A stretch of 64,000 bases of DNA. Origin: Camarhynchus parvulus (lineage: Eukaryota; Chordata; Aves; Passeriformes; Thraupidae). Location of the stretch: positions 58,775,994-58,839,993 of the forward strand of contig NC_044571.1 in NCBI RefSeq assembly GCF_901933205.1, in the 5' to 3' direction. The position numbers and the translations under genes are program-made. The notes below the pieces were generated by a model. It saw nothing but the letters and a program-made list of their open reading frames with translations. It did no database searches and was not told where the DNA came from. This document shows positions 36,227 to 48,808 of the stretch, one piece after another (the stretch's first letter is position 1; each line of letters opens with the position of its first letter).

Positions 36227-39200
36227 TGTAAAAAGGAGAAACGTAGCACACAGGCAGAGGTACTTTCAACATGCTTCAGAGGAGCATAGAGGGGATCCAG
36301 CAGGGCACATGCTGCTGACAGAGGAGGCTAACAGAGGGGGGGAAGGCAGAGGGCTAAAAGAGCTGCTGATACCAAATGCCACCTTCAAACTGAAAACAGG
36401 AATTGCCATGTGGCATATCTAGTAAATGAGGCTCAGAGGATTAAAATACCACATCTGAGGCTCTACAAAGAATTGTTCTGGATGGAATTAACGTCAGTGC
36501 TTCTGAGTCCTCTTGGTGCTCAGCTGCATGTCCTTCTCATGTAGCAAAGAAAAGGGTTAAATGAAATCATAGAAGCAAGTGACTTCAGCAGATGTCTGAC
36601 CTACTGCAGAGATTGCTGTGGAGATCTGCCATGGGAAACTGTATCAGGGCACACAGATGAGGCTAATTGCTCCTTGAGGGACAGAAGCCAGGAAATACAC
36701 ACACATTAAAAAAGTGAAATGAAAAAAAAATAAAAAAAATAATTATTACTTTTTTGTATTCTAAATTTGGACAGACCCAAGGACCAGAGTTTCCCTGGGA
36801 AAAAGGAAAGGGAGTGTCTAGAAAATCCTTTGCCTTGCATTTGTTTGAACTCTGATTTCAAGCAGCTTTTTGCATCTCTTTGAATTTAGACTGCATTAAC
36901 AAGCACTCTGACTAACATTTAGGCAGGCAGCCAGTAGGGATCCTGACATATTTAAAGTCCCTTGTTCCTTATGTACTTTTCACTTTTTAAGCTTAAGCCT
37001 GTGAAACCAGGCATGTAAGTATTTTGTGTAGTAAGACCTGTAAGGTCTTATTATCTCTGCCTTCCATTGCAGAACCTCTTCATTTCATGATGATGCTGTG
37101 CCTTTGCATTATATCATAGTGGAAAAATCTTTGGAGCAGAGACACCTTTGCTATGTGTTGCTAGGCTTCTCAGCACAGTGGATCTCTAATTCCACCGTTA
37201 TCTCTATTTTTGTATTTTTGGGACAGCTTTCGGCATACATGTGTTGACAGGTGCTGCTCTTGTCTTCCCCCCTGTTGAGTCATAACAATAAAATAGATAT
37301 TCAGCTCTAAAGCAGCTGGATGCTGATGGGAACCCATGTTTTCACAAAATGTTTTTGGAGCACAGGTTTAAATTATGAGTTTAATAACATATAATGGCAT
37401 GGAACTTCTGTTAGTTAAACGACACAGCAGAGGAATTAAACGTATCCTTCTCAATCAGCCCTACAGCAGCAGAAAGCATTTTATATTCAAGCTTTAAACA
37501 ACCTACAGAAATTATCAGGAGATTCTATTAGACTTGGTCAGGAAAAGCTTTGGCAGTTGATAAAAAAGTTAACAAAGCCAAACTAAACTGATTTACTATT
37601 ATTACAGTTCTTCTTCTAAAACATATGTTGTTTAACAACTTTTGATGCCAAATTTTACAAAAACAAGCCACTTTTATTTTCATGAAAACATGAAAAATTT
37701 CACTGCCACATTTTTCTGTGAAAATTTTCACTTTGATAGAAAAGCAGCTTTTGGTTCAATGAAAGTTGTGAATGCCTCAAAACAGATGTTTGCTGATAAA
37801 TTAATCTCTATAACCGAATAACCCTTCTGTAAAGCCATTGATATAACAATTAAAACAAGTAAAATCCTATTATAAACCCTTCCTACATGGAAAATCCTTA
37901 GCATAATCTATATTTCGTTTTAAAAATTTACCACTAAAGAGGGTGGGTGAGATAAAGCAGCTTTTACTGTCATTGTTTTCCATTATCTCCCTTTTAGACT
38001 GAATGAGAATGTTCCTTTCATGTCAGTGCAGAAGTTTCCTGTCACCAGTCTCTTGATAGTCTCCATATCGTCAGTTCAGCAACTTCAACACCAATTTTGT
38101 GGTTGCTTCATTTCTGGTAATACCTCCATTCAATAAAACTTCTAGGACTGTGACTGCAAGAAACAAAGAAATTACAAGAAAATTACCAGTAAATAATTAA
38201 AACTAAACCTGGACTTAATACAGCTAGGATACCATCTTCTGAATACATGTCTAAGCCATAGTTAAGAAAAAGACATTTCTCATAATGCAAAGGAAAATAA
38301 GAAACTATTTAAATGTTCAAGTTCTCTACTGGAACTATATGCATATGGGATTACAGTTGTGTAAAATTATTCACAGGTGTAAATTTTATTCAGGTTGAAG
38401 CTTCATATTATTCTTGATCATGTCTCATTCCTTCTTTCATTTAGAAATCTCTTTTTGAGACTCATTTCAATGATCAATCTTTTTATTATAAAAATTAAAG
38501 TATTTGCTGTAACATTAATTAATTTTTCCTTGCTGTAATTATTAGAACTGAGCAAATAATTCACAATGAATAATTCATCTGCTGAATGTAAGTTCATTTT
38601 CTGATTGCTGAATATCCAGTAGCAGATCTACTTTCCAGTTTATTTGTTAATCAAAACCACCTGATCATTTTGTTAAATATTTTTTTCCATGGATTGAACT
38701 GGAACAGTTCCCTGTAAGCCTTTGATATACAAAGTTTGTGAGATTGCTACCTGACCTGCATCGATACATCATAGCTGGTTTGGTGAAGCATGTGGCTTTA
38801 TTAATTTTCTCGGTTTGGTGAGTACTGCACTGTGAGCATTAGCACATCTGTATGTGAATTTAAGTATTGTTTTCCGGCCAGTAGAACTCAATTATTCAAA
38901 TCTCTTTGGGGGAAAGACCCCCTAAAGGAAATGTGAATATGTGAGTCTATCAAATGCTGAGCCAGTGTTTCCAACAATTTACTTACAGCTTGCACTCAGT
39001 TTTAACAACTATTATGTTATTGAAAGACAAAATCAGTAGTATCAAATTCTGGGGCCATATTTTCTGACCTTCAGCTAAAATGTAAATTGTTTCCATGCCA
39101 TGGTGGATATTAGGGAACGCTTTGTGCGTCTGAGAAGTCCTTGCTTGTCATAATGAAAGAAATTGTGCAGACGATGAATAGTACATCTCTAAAGATTTAT

Positions 39201-40604
39201 TGTCAAAATTGGAGAAACTGGATAAAATTTTGTCAGAAGTGAGAACATAGGAAGAATGGTAAGAGGTGATTCTTACTTAAAGCAATCTATTCCTGACTGA
39301 AAGCCAGTAGGTACTTTCAAATATCCTTATTTTTCAGTTATGGTTTTAAGGTGACACTCCTTACCTGAATGATGAACCCGACGAATCTTGTCCATAGAGT
39401 AGTGGAGGCCCATCTCCTGTGTACCTGTAGGGCATGAAAAATATCACTCATCCAACAAATGCACCATCCTCAGCCATACCCTGTTTCCCAGAATAGCTGG
39501 GTGACTGATTTGTGAGGAGACAAATTTCTTCTCCTCTCTTCTCTGCATCTTTGCTCTCTGCACCTTTGCTTTGATGACATTTGTTGTTTTTTCTTTTCTT
39601 GAAAGACACATTAAAGAAATACTGTCTGTGCTCACAGAATTCAGACACCATGTGAAATAGTCCAAAGGCCATCTTCTTCACTGTTGCATAACCAGAAAGG
39701 AGCAGATCATTATGACATTAATTTAAGAAAATATTCTACCAAGCAGAGTTATAAGCTCTTCATAAGAAAATGCAGAGGATTTTGGGCTAATGGGCAATGT
39801 GTAGCAGAGTTCTGCCTGCTTGATTCCACAAGAAAAACTGTTGTTATGCTTGTTAACTGGATTAATGAGTTTTTCCTGATTGGCAGAGGGTTCTGGTAAG
39901 GCAAGAATTAAAAAAGAGGTTGAAATTAACATTACCATTGCTTTAATGCAATTGAAACAATTGCCTTCTCATTCTCCCAATAACCTCTGAATATCAGCTT
40001 TAATAAAATAAGATTCCAAAATTTTAAATAGCGTTGTATTACATTATCAGTTTAATAAAATATCGTGGCATATAACAGTACAGAAACAAGGGAGAGAATA
40101 TAACACCAGCAGGGTTTCTTGTTCATTAAAGAATTGACTTTTTAAACTCTCAAGCAGATAAATTTGCAGCTTCCCAGCAATAAAGCAAAATGGTACATTT
40201 TGTGCTTCAAGATTATTATTATTTCTCAATAATCTTAAGTCACATAATAGGAAATTTTACACAGCTGAATGTTTATTTCCCTTTCTGTTTTCTTCTCTTT
40301 ATCTTCAGTTTTTTGTTTTTCTACTACCTTAGAGTTTCTCAGAATCAATGTTCTGTAAAGCAAACCCTTCCATTGCCTTGCTAACCTTCTGTACTCTGAA
40401 CAGGCAACAATAACAGAGGCAAAACTGATGAAGTTAGGACACTTATAGTTCAAAGACATTTTAGGAATGATATCTTAGTCATCAGGCAGAAATCTTAGGT
40501 GGACATCCTGGCATAAAATAGGTTTGATTAACATGACTGGAGTACACCTGCGGTACTGATGCCTACATTTGTGCCAAGAACAAATGTTTCCTTTGGAGTC
40601 ACTT

Positions 40605-40643
40605 CCAATGCACAACCCACATAACCAATGCACAACCAACATG
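40605..40643. repeat. 20-bp tandem duplication
   Basis: The word ccaatgcacaacc occurs twice with a period of 20 bases (40605 and 40625). Confidence 0.9.
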
Positions 40644-43600
40644 TTAGATATCAAACCACCAAAAGTCTTCCAGAAATGTTCATTTTTGTGCATTTTCTTT
40701 TAAGGTAGTCTCTATGACTAGCTCAAACATAGGATTTTGCACAAAAGATTTATAAAATAAGGTGTCATAAAACAAGGTCCAGTTAGGTAAGTGTAGTACT
40801 TTCTAGGTCTCTAGTCCTATTCTTAGGCATAAATTGACCATGAAATTTCAAAGGGCTTTTTTTCCCTCAGCTAAATTGTTAGGGACCACTGTTGTTTCTC
40901 CCTTATTCTGAAGCATGGGCAGTAATGCCAAGATGTAGCTGTCCTGATGTCTCTCAAGAGCAAAACACTGAAAAAAGACAGTGGAATGTCATAATCTGGT
41001 CTTTAATTAATATAGGGTTGCTGGGAGGCATTTTTGGATGACAGGCATAAAGATGTATGAGCATGGGTTCTCTGGACCAGGCTTCAATAGCATAATTTCA
41101 TTATTTGATATGACTGATATCACTGAATGAGTCCACTCAGTGACCTATAATGCCTTTCTCAGTCTTCAGGGTGTTGAACATGTGTTCTCCTAAAAATATT
41201 TTGCATTGAGCTATTTATTGCAAAATAATTTTTTCAGGAGCTTGTTATCTGTCAACTTTAAAAACCTTTTCTTATTTGAAATAAATTCACTGGTATGCAT
41301 ACTCATCAGTTACTTGGTGTGCCTTTAAAAGGAAGTCTGGGATATCACATACAGGAGCATCCAGAATGGAAAATTACTGTCAAACTGTCAAAATTTTTGA
41401 GACTGTTCCTTTGACATGAACTTAGAACTTCTTTCCATTTTTTTCTTTGTTTTTTAGCACGTTACATCTTCAAAGTACTTATAAGCATTTTGTGATCACA
41501 TTTATTATTTCTATTTATAAGAAATGACTGTCTGGAGGACTAACAAGACCGAAATTGGATTTTTTTTAATTCACATACAGAAAACAACATCATCAAGTTG
41601 ATAATTTCCTTATATAGCCCCTCCTTCCCTCCACTAGCACCTAAAAAAATCCTATTGAGTTAAATCTAAGAGTTCTGTATTAACACTAGACATTGCTTTG
41701 ATGTCTCTTTACACCAAAAGATAATCTGGGAACTTTTGAAACTATCTGTGGTTTCAGCTCAGCTTAGACAAGCACCGTTGGTAAGACAAAGCATCATAAC
41801 TTTCCATAAGCTTCACCAAAACACTGTGGCAACCCCATGAGCACCATGCAGTGCAGGCTGGTACTGCCTCTCATGGAAACGCTTGTGGCTGGAGGGCAGG
41901 AAGTTGTTTTCTATTTCTCCTCTTCCCTGTGTGCATCAGAGCTTGATGAATCTCCCTTGCTACCAGAAAAGTATTCATACCATCAAGCACTCCAATATTT
42001 CTAGGAGCGAGCTGTTTCCAAAGCCCTGTAGCCAGCAGAAGTGGTTAAACCTCTGCTGAAGCAAGGACTTCAACTGACTTTCATACCTCCAAGCTAAAAT
42101 GTCATAACCCACAAACTAAAGAACCAGACTTTCACATTTATTTCCCTGTCTGTCAAAATGAATACTCAATTATTTACAAAAAGTGGAGCAGCTTCAGCAA
42201 GCGAGACTGAAATGCACCAATAGGCATGCTAGAGAGATAGAAAATCTATATTTAAAATCAGAGAGAGAGGGGAGCTGAACCTGAAGCTTGCACTTCCCAA
42301 AAGCTGCTGCAAACACCAGGATTGAAGAGACAAGAAAAAGGTGGTAAACAGAAGCATATAACATGATACATTCACTTTTTTAAAATTAATTTCCCTTGTC
42401 AATTCAATACTTGTTCCCAAATTTCCTCTACATTACTATGGTGGCAAAAAATTTATCCAACATTTTCTAGAGTCAACCAAGATGTTCCCTTCAATTTAAA
42501 ATGATTTTTAGTTTTGATTCTCAGGAACTAGGAAAGAAGACATTAAACAAATTTTCTTTTTGGGTTGACCCAAAATGGCTTTCTTTTGTTTCTGAGCACT
42601 GAACCAAAAAATATCAGGGATGCATCTCTGTTTTGTAGGTCAAAAAGACTCAACAAGGCCACTAGAAGAAAACAAGGAGTTCTTCCAGGAAGCAAATGAT
42701 ATTTTTCCATAAATTGTGTGATTCAGTCCCAGGAAAACAGATGTGAGAATTATAAACTTGAGCAAATAACTTATTCTCAAACTGCCAAGCTAAAGAAATG
42801 TAAAGGTGACCTGTAGGATAATAGTAGTCTAGATAGTTAAAGGTGTCATAGAGAAACACCAACATCATGAACTTCTGCCACAACTAAACCTTAAGACAGT
42901 GCACAGTTTGGAGTACTGATTACTTAATCTTAATTAGGAAAAGCTCATATTCCTAACCAGACTCATTATTAGCACTAAACTAAGATCACTTTGGACTGCC
43001 TCAAGTTCTACCTGGAAGAAGAAGGGACAAGACAAGGACAGTACATGCATGGAGAATAGATGGCAACTTCATAGCCAGAGATAAGTGGGGGGAATAAAGT
43101 CCCAGCCCCTAGTCTTTGCTGACAAAATATTTTCAGCCCAGTAAGCTGATTCCAGAAATAAGAGGCTGAGATCTAGCAAAGCACTGAACTTGTTAACTGT
43201 AGTAATTTTGCTGTCAAAAGTATCTGGTTTGGGAGGATAAATATCCCTTATACTCCAAACTTGCAAGTTGTTTTCCCTGGCCTACTGATATTGCTTCCAA
43301 CAGAAGCTGAATTTCCCTCATATATTTCGCATTCAAGTCTTAATTTTTGCTGTACACAGCCAGGAGATGCAGCTGTCTCAGTAGGAAATCATTGTGAAGT
43401 CAATGGAGCAACAGTATTTACACCATATGGATATCCAACATGCAGACTGGAGAATCACACAGGAAGACAAGCTATTCTACCCTGTCCCTAGCAAAATTTA
43501 CAGGCATAATACAGCTCTGAAGGATCCCAAAGGAAAATATTTAACATATGTCTCAGAAGACTGATATAATTCCAAATTACTAAAGTTGCTGCTAAAGGTC

Positions 43601-44289
43601 CATACAGATAAGGAGACCTGGCTAGCTGTTCCAGCCACCAGCTTCATTAAAACAGTCCAGAAAATGGCAATGCTACTATGTTATCACATTTGGGAGGCAA
43701 GGAGCAGATTAAGAAAATGGGCTGCAGCAGGAATGCAAGTAACCCCATGGTGGCCTTATTCAACACCCCTTATCCCTTTGTATTGGGAAAGCCCCATTCA
43801 GAGAAATGAAATTCACATGTCCCTGGAGGGAGCAGTGGCTCTGCTCTTCCATGAGCCTGTGCCAGTCAAAGGCAATCTGCCTTTCAGCAAGAGGCAGTGT
43901 TTTTACAGAGCTCAGCAGCAGCCTGGTGATTATTGAACTCGACGTGCTTCACATGCTTAGCCGCTGGTCATTCCTGAGGTTCTCTGGAACTAAAAGTCTG
44001 GCCTCCCCAGGTCACTCTGGCTGTCAGATCAATCACACCAGTGTGCCTGCACCAGCAAAGGCGATGCAGGGAGTGTCTCCTAGGGCTAGAAGGACAACAT
44101 GCAGAGCACAAGAAAGGCACGGGGCCAAGTGTTACATGCCATGCATGGATCCAGTTTGGAAAACCTCTAATACATCCAAACTTGAACAAACTTTGTTTAT
44201 AAAGAGGAAACCACACTGGGAAGCAACTACACATCTGCAGTGCATACTTCCTTCAAATGGATTCCAAGAGCATCAGGAGGCCCAGTCAC

Positions 44290-44318
44290 CTCTTCCAGCT
44301 GTAATTCAGCTGGAAGAG
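44290..44318. repeat. Perfect 12-bp inverted repeat with 5-nt loop
   Basis: The left arm ctcttccagctg (44290-44301) and right arm cagctggaagag (44307-44318) are exact reverse complements around taatt. The arms have mixed composition, so this is less likely by chance than an AT-rich palindrome. It lies inside an uncharacterised 188-codon open frame. Confidence 0.95.
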
Positions 44319-44354
44319 ATGACTTCCCTCTGGCCCCTACAAGTTCATAAAATG

Positions 44355-44430
44355 GCAATCCCAGAATTATGAGAGATAGGCTTGAAGTGAACCTGAGAGA
44401 TCTTCTCTCCACTCTTTGATCCAATTGCCA
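44355..44430 (-). mobile_element. Possible CR1 3' end remnant, antisense
   Basis: The plus strand contains attatgagagataggcttga followed by agtgaacctgagagatcttc and tccactctttgatcc. This resembles the reverse complement of the CR1 terminus (in the antisense view: tcatagaat, ggttggaagg, gacctc, gatcatctagtcc). It is short and diverged. Confidence 0.4.
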
Positions 44431-46288
44431 TACTATATCTGTTTTTCTCAACAGGTATTATTCTTATTTTGTTGGGGTTTTTTAATGCACAAATGGGGGA
44501 CTCCAAATCTGCTCTAGACACTCAATTCCATTGTTTCTCCTCCCTTAGTGTAAAGACAGAGTCCTTTCTTTTGAGGAAATCCCATGTACCCAGCAAAATG
44601 CAGTCTTGGACATGGATACTGGATTATTCCTTTCCTTTATATTGCAGCTTTGCATAATTTCAAGATATCTTTCCTATATAGAACACCACTTAATCTCACT
44701 GAGCCTTTTTGCACAATATTCCCAGGGTACAGGTGCTCTGCAGATTACACAGGAACACAGAAAACCATGATCTACTGGCAGCCCTTCTTCAAAATTCTCC
44801 GTGTCCTGGCAGAAGACAGTGGATAGTGATTGAGGTACACGTGACCCCAACCTGCTGCTAATAGCAATGTGGAATTTTGTCCTCTTGTTCCCTATCTAAG
44901 ACGTATTAGGGACAGAGGCTGCACTTGCTCTGTGCTCCTGCCACACACAGCTCACAATTATCTGCCTGCAGTGGGGGCAGCACAAACAACACTGAATAGT
45001 TTGAGGGGATGGTAGGGTGAGAGACAAGACCAAAAAAATAAACCATAGTTGAGCAGTGAAGAAAATTCCCTGTTAGGAACTGGTGGTATCCTATGGTGTT
45101 ATCACAAGGACATTTGTGACACACTAAGGATCACTATTTTAATTCTTTTCAATACTCCACCCCCACCAGTTCAGTGCTCTACCTTGTCAAGGCAGTGAAA
45201 AAGATAAAAAGTTATACAGCAAAGCCATACATTTCCTAAAAACATAAAACTGAAATATTCAGAATATAACTAGGTGAATGAGAAACTCGTGGCTTTTATT
45301 TTGTTAGAATGACTTGAAGTACAGCTTACAATGAATCAAAGTAATCACTTATTTTTCCTCTTTATAATCTCTTCTCCCCTTTGTGATATATTGCAGAGGC
45401 AGAATGGGTATTTTTTTTATTTATTTATCTATTTACTTATTTATTTTTAATGAACTGACTGGTCTTACAGATAATTTCTTGGCAGGTATTTTTTTTCCTC
45501 CTTCTACTAACTGACTTAATTAGAATAAAAACTAAAGTCAGTCCATGTTTCAAAAGATAAAACTTTTCCCTGGTGGGATTGAGAGCAATTCCCAGCTTCT
45601 TTCAGCAGAACAGTTAATTTTCTATTGCCATAGTTTTGAAAAGCTTGCAGATCTGCAAATAAGAAAATGTAAACTGCATGTCAATATAGTGTTCTGTCCT
45701 GGTTTTTTATTCCTTGATTAGTTCCACTTTAGCCATAAAACAGGAAAGTAAACAAATGAAATCATGAATCTAAAGATCAGTGTGTTATAACGGAAACACA
45801 GTAATTCAATTCAGTAGACATTACCCATTCAGCAAATGTTTCATGGATAAACTCATTACCAGAGCTGCTCAGGGACATTCCCAATGAGCCATTTTCTATC
45901 AGAATATGCAGTACATTCAAAACCCTTGTAAAATCAGGTCAGTTTTCCAAAATTTAATATTGGAAATAAAAAAAGGAAGATAATTCTCCAGAGTGTTGAA
46001 TTCCCTTTTACAATGTATATAGATCAAAGTATTTTTTTTAATCTATCATAATTTGAATATTTTATTTGTGTATTACTATGTTTTGTAGTGCAAAAATTGT
46101 CAGCCTCTGAATTAAATGTCTCAATATTCTTGAAACAAACTGTTTCTAGGACCTAATAAAACTTCAAAGGAAATTTCCTTCAGAGAATTTTAAAATACTT
46201 TGTTTCAATTCTCATACAGAATGCAGTCCAACTGTAAAATTTCAGAATATATCATGTAGTGGCACTTCCTTGCAAATTCCACTTGCAA
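44431..46288. other. AT-rich non-coding sequence
   Basis: No gene recognised. A TTTA-type low-complexity tract lies at 45411-45448. Confidence 0.5.
45411..45448. repeat. (TTTA)n low-complexity tract
   Basis: A T-run followed by TTTA, TCTA and TTAC units. Confidence 0.9.
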
Positions 46289-46389
46289 TGCTCAGGAACA
46301 TGGTTAAATAGTGGACGTGGCAGTGTTAGGTTAACAGCTGGATTCAATGGTCATAAGAGCCTTTTCCAGCCAAAAATTCTATGATTCTA
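46289..46389 (+). mobile_element. CR1 LINE 3' end, sense
   Basis: About 100 bp remain. The order is an 'aggaacatggttaa' block, then gtggacgtggcagtgttagg, then the terminal block ending 'ccttttccagcc', and then attctatgattcta, the CR1 terminal repeat. It is strongly 5'-truncated, and moderate divergence suggests middle age. Confidence 0.9.
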
Positions 46390-47479
46390 ACTCTCCTACT
46401 CACTATGGCATATACATCAAATCCTCCTTGCACCACTTAACGTCTATTTTTGTTCAGGAGGACAGTTTCCTCTGGAGGACAGTATGAGAGCTGTCAAATC
46501 TACTTTGAGATAGTACAGGTCCAGTGAGCAGTTTCAGTTAGGAACTGATTTTTGAGGCGCTAAAAAGGTCTGAAAGTCCCAGATTCTGCTGATGTTCTAC
46601 TATAGTTTTCTGTCTCACATTATGTAAAGTCAGGATAATTTTTCATAAAGAATGCAACCAGGCTAAAAGGAAAATGATTTAAAATAACATAACCCAGCAT
46701 TTCTTTAAATGATGTTTTACATAGTTTATCTTGCTCCCATCAGTGTCAATTTCCTGGAACCAGCACTACAAATCAAGCTTAGAAATATGATTCCCATTTG
46801 AGATTGAAGATGATCCAGTAGCCAGAATCAGATCATACCAGTCAAAAGACAAGCATTCTAATTTAATATGTATTACTTGTGCCCTAATAATGCCCTAAGG
46901 ATGCATTAAAGAAGCACACGTGGCATTTCTTTGTCCTGTCTTTGCTACTGTCACTCCATTTTGAGGATAGTCTTTCACAGGTTTGCTCAGGAGACTCCAA
47001 GTTTCTTTAAGCCTCAGTTTTCATTACTTCTGTCTTCCCTAAGGATTTTTTCAAAACCAGGTCCCCACATTTCCCATCTGTTGCTTTGGGGAAAATCCAC
47101 ATTGAAAACTTTATATAAGGTTTGGTTCTTTTTAAAGAGAGCCATGGTGCACCAAGCAAGTATTATTTGGCTTCGCATGAAGAAGAGAGCATGGAAATAA
47201 AAGATTCTAGTTTCTGGAAAGGACTGCCAGTAACTCCTGTAGGCTAAGTGTAGCAAAGGTGTTTAAAGTTGAGATAAGGAAACAAAAAATATTTCAAGGA
47301 AAGAGAGAATTTACTTCAACACAATCAGATGAAGCAATCTAAATCCTGGATTGAGGAAACATTTTGCTAATGCAAATGAAAGAAAAAGGCATGACCAGGA
47401 AAAGATTATCCTTTTAACAAAATAATGCAGGAACTTCAGGTTTTGTTACTTTAAAAACACACAAAACGCCTCTGCTGTG
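46390..47479. other. Non-coding sequence, no gene seen
   Basis: AT-rich unique sequence with no recognised repeat. Opposed open frames of 80-89 codons around 46931-47256 overlap each other and lack domains. Confidence 0.5.
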
Positions 47480-47616
47480 AGTTTTTTTATAAAACTGATC
47501 AGAATTCATAATCTGTGGGCAGCAGATTCCCCAAGTCACATTTCATATGCTCGAAACACTAATTAAAATCTGCCATTTAAAACTGAGATGCAAAGAAACT
47601 ATATATTGCAACATTT
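47480..47616 (+). repeat. Unassigned 137-bp direct repeat, copy A
   Basis: This matches 48672-48808 over 137 bp with no gaps and about 15 mismatches, roughly 89% identity. Shared words include cagcagattccccaagtcac, gagatgcaaagaaact and atattgcaacattt. Similarity stops sharply at both ends. I do not recognise the family. It may be a local duplication or two insertions of an unknown short element. Confidence 0.92.
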
Positions 47617-48671
47617 ATCCTATTTTAGAAAATGTTTTTTCTTAAAAAAATCTGTTTAAACGCATTTTTAAACCTTTTTTTTTAAAAAAAAAATCTGCTT
47701 TAAAATTAATTATTTATTACTCAGCTATTACTTTGTATTTTAAAACATGACAGTGTAATTCTTCATTTATATTCATACTCAACAGGTGTGGATATGTTCT
47801 CTGTAGAGATCATATTCTCCAGCACATAAGGCAGCTGAACACATACCACACAAACTTTGCCAAATTCTGTAAAACTGATCACTTCAAATCACAGACAGTT
47901 TAGGAAATATGTGTTTATGTTTGTACTTCGAGACACAGCAGTAAATCTTATTCCTTATTCTATACACTAGAATCCTGAAAAATCCTGAGTAAATTTCAGA
48001 GTTACATAAATATGCTTTCAAGTTCAAAAGTATAAATTCCTGAATCTTTCACCTTATAACTTCTGTGGAGTACTGATTCATTTACACGCATTCCCCAGCC
48101 TAATCAGCTTCCCATTGTATTGAATCTGACCTTTTCTCTGTGTGATCAGACCTGTGTCCAAGTGGGAAGCACTGAAAAAAGATTTGGATGTAACTGCTGG
48201 AAAAAAAGAAAAAAAGCCCAAATAGACAAAACAAAACACACCTCTCATATTTTATTTTAATGTAAATCATTGATACCATTCAGGTGGGTTTTTTTCTCTT
48301 GAAAGAGCTGCATCATATGTGTTGTAGGACATCCTTTTCAAGGTAGTTGGAAGTCTCTGCATTGAGTCTGAAGCGGGCTAGTAAAAATCCTGTAATTCTT
48401 TTGCCCTTATCCTTTGAAGGACCCTTTGGTCCTTGTTCTTGTGTAGAGTTTCAAAGCATATTTCATTCACATTCCCTCCAACAGCATTGTGGTATCATAT
48501 TTTTCCAACTCTTTTCCCTAGCATGAGCGTTGTTTTACCACTTCTCACTCCCTAACGCTAGCAACCTTGCTGCGGAAGATTTGTGATATCTTTCAGACAG
48601 GGCAGGCAATATGTGTCAGGAATCTCGCCAGCTCTAGGTGGCTCATCACATATGGTGGCACCAAATGAAAC
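47617..48671. other. Spacer between the two 137-bp repeats
   Basis: It begins with T-run and A-run low-complexity sequence, including T9 next to A10 at about 47674-47692. The rest is unique, with moderate G+C towards the right end (48590-48660). Confidence 0.6.
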
Positions 48672-48808
48672 AGTTTTTTTATAAAATTAATCAGAATTTG
48701 TAATCTGAACACAGCAGATTCCCCAAGTCACATATCACATGCTCTAAACACTAATTACAATCTGCCATTCAAAGCTGAGATGCAAAGAAACTCTATATTG
48801 CAACATTT
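48672..48808 (+). repeat. Unassigned 137-bp direct repeat, copy B
   Basis: Second copy in the same orientation, starting 1,192 bp after copy A. Mismatches are spread along the length and mostly transitions, as expected from neutral ageing. A T-run continues past the right end. No target-site duplication is visible at either copy. Confidence 0.92.

Larger units (their letters stand above)
33301..44359. other. Non-coding sequence, no gene seen
   Basis: Mostly AT-rich unique sequence. Low-complexity spots include the T/C-rich run at 35026-35047, GAAAA repeats at 36196-36217 and a 20-bp duplication at 40605-40643. Two parts look like unique regulatory DNA (33440-33690 and 35820-36170) because they carry several factor-like motifs and no repeats. 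The longest open frame is 188 codons (43806-44372 plus). It overlaps a 116-codon frame and has no recognised domain. Confidence 0.5.
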
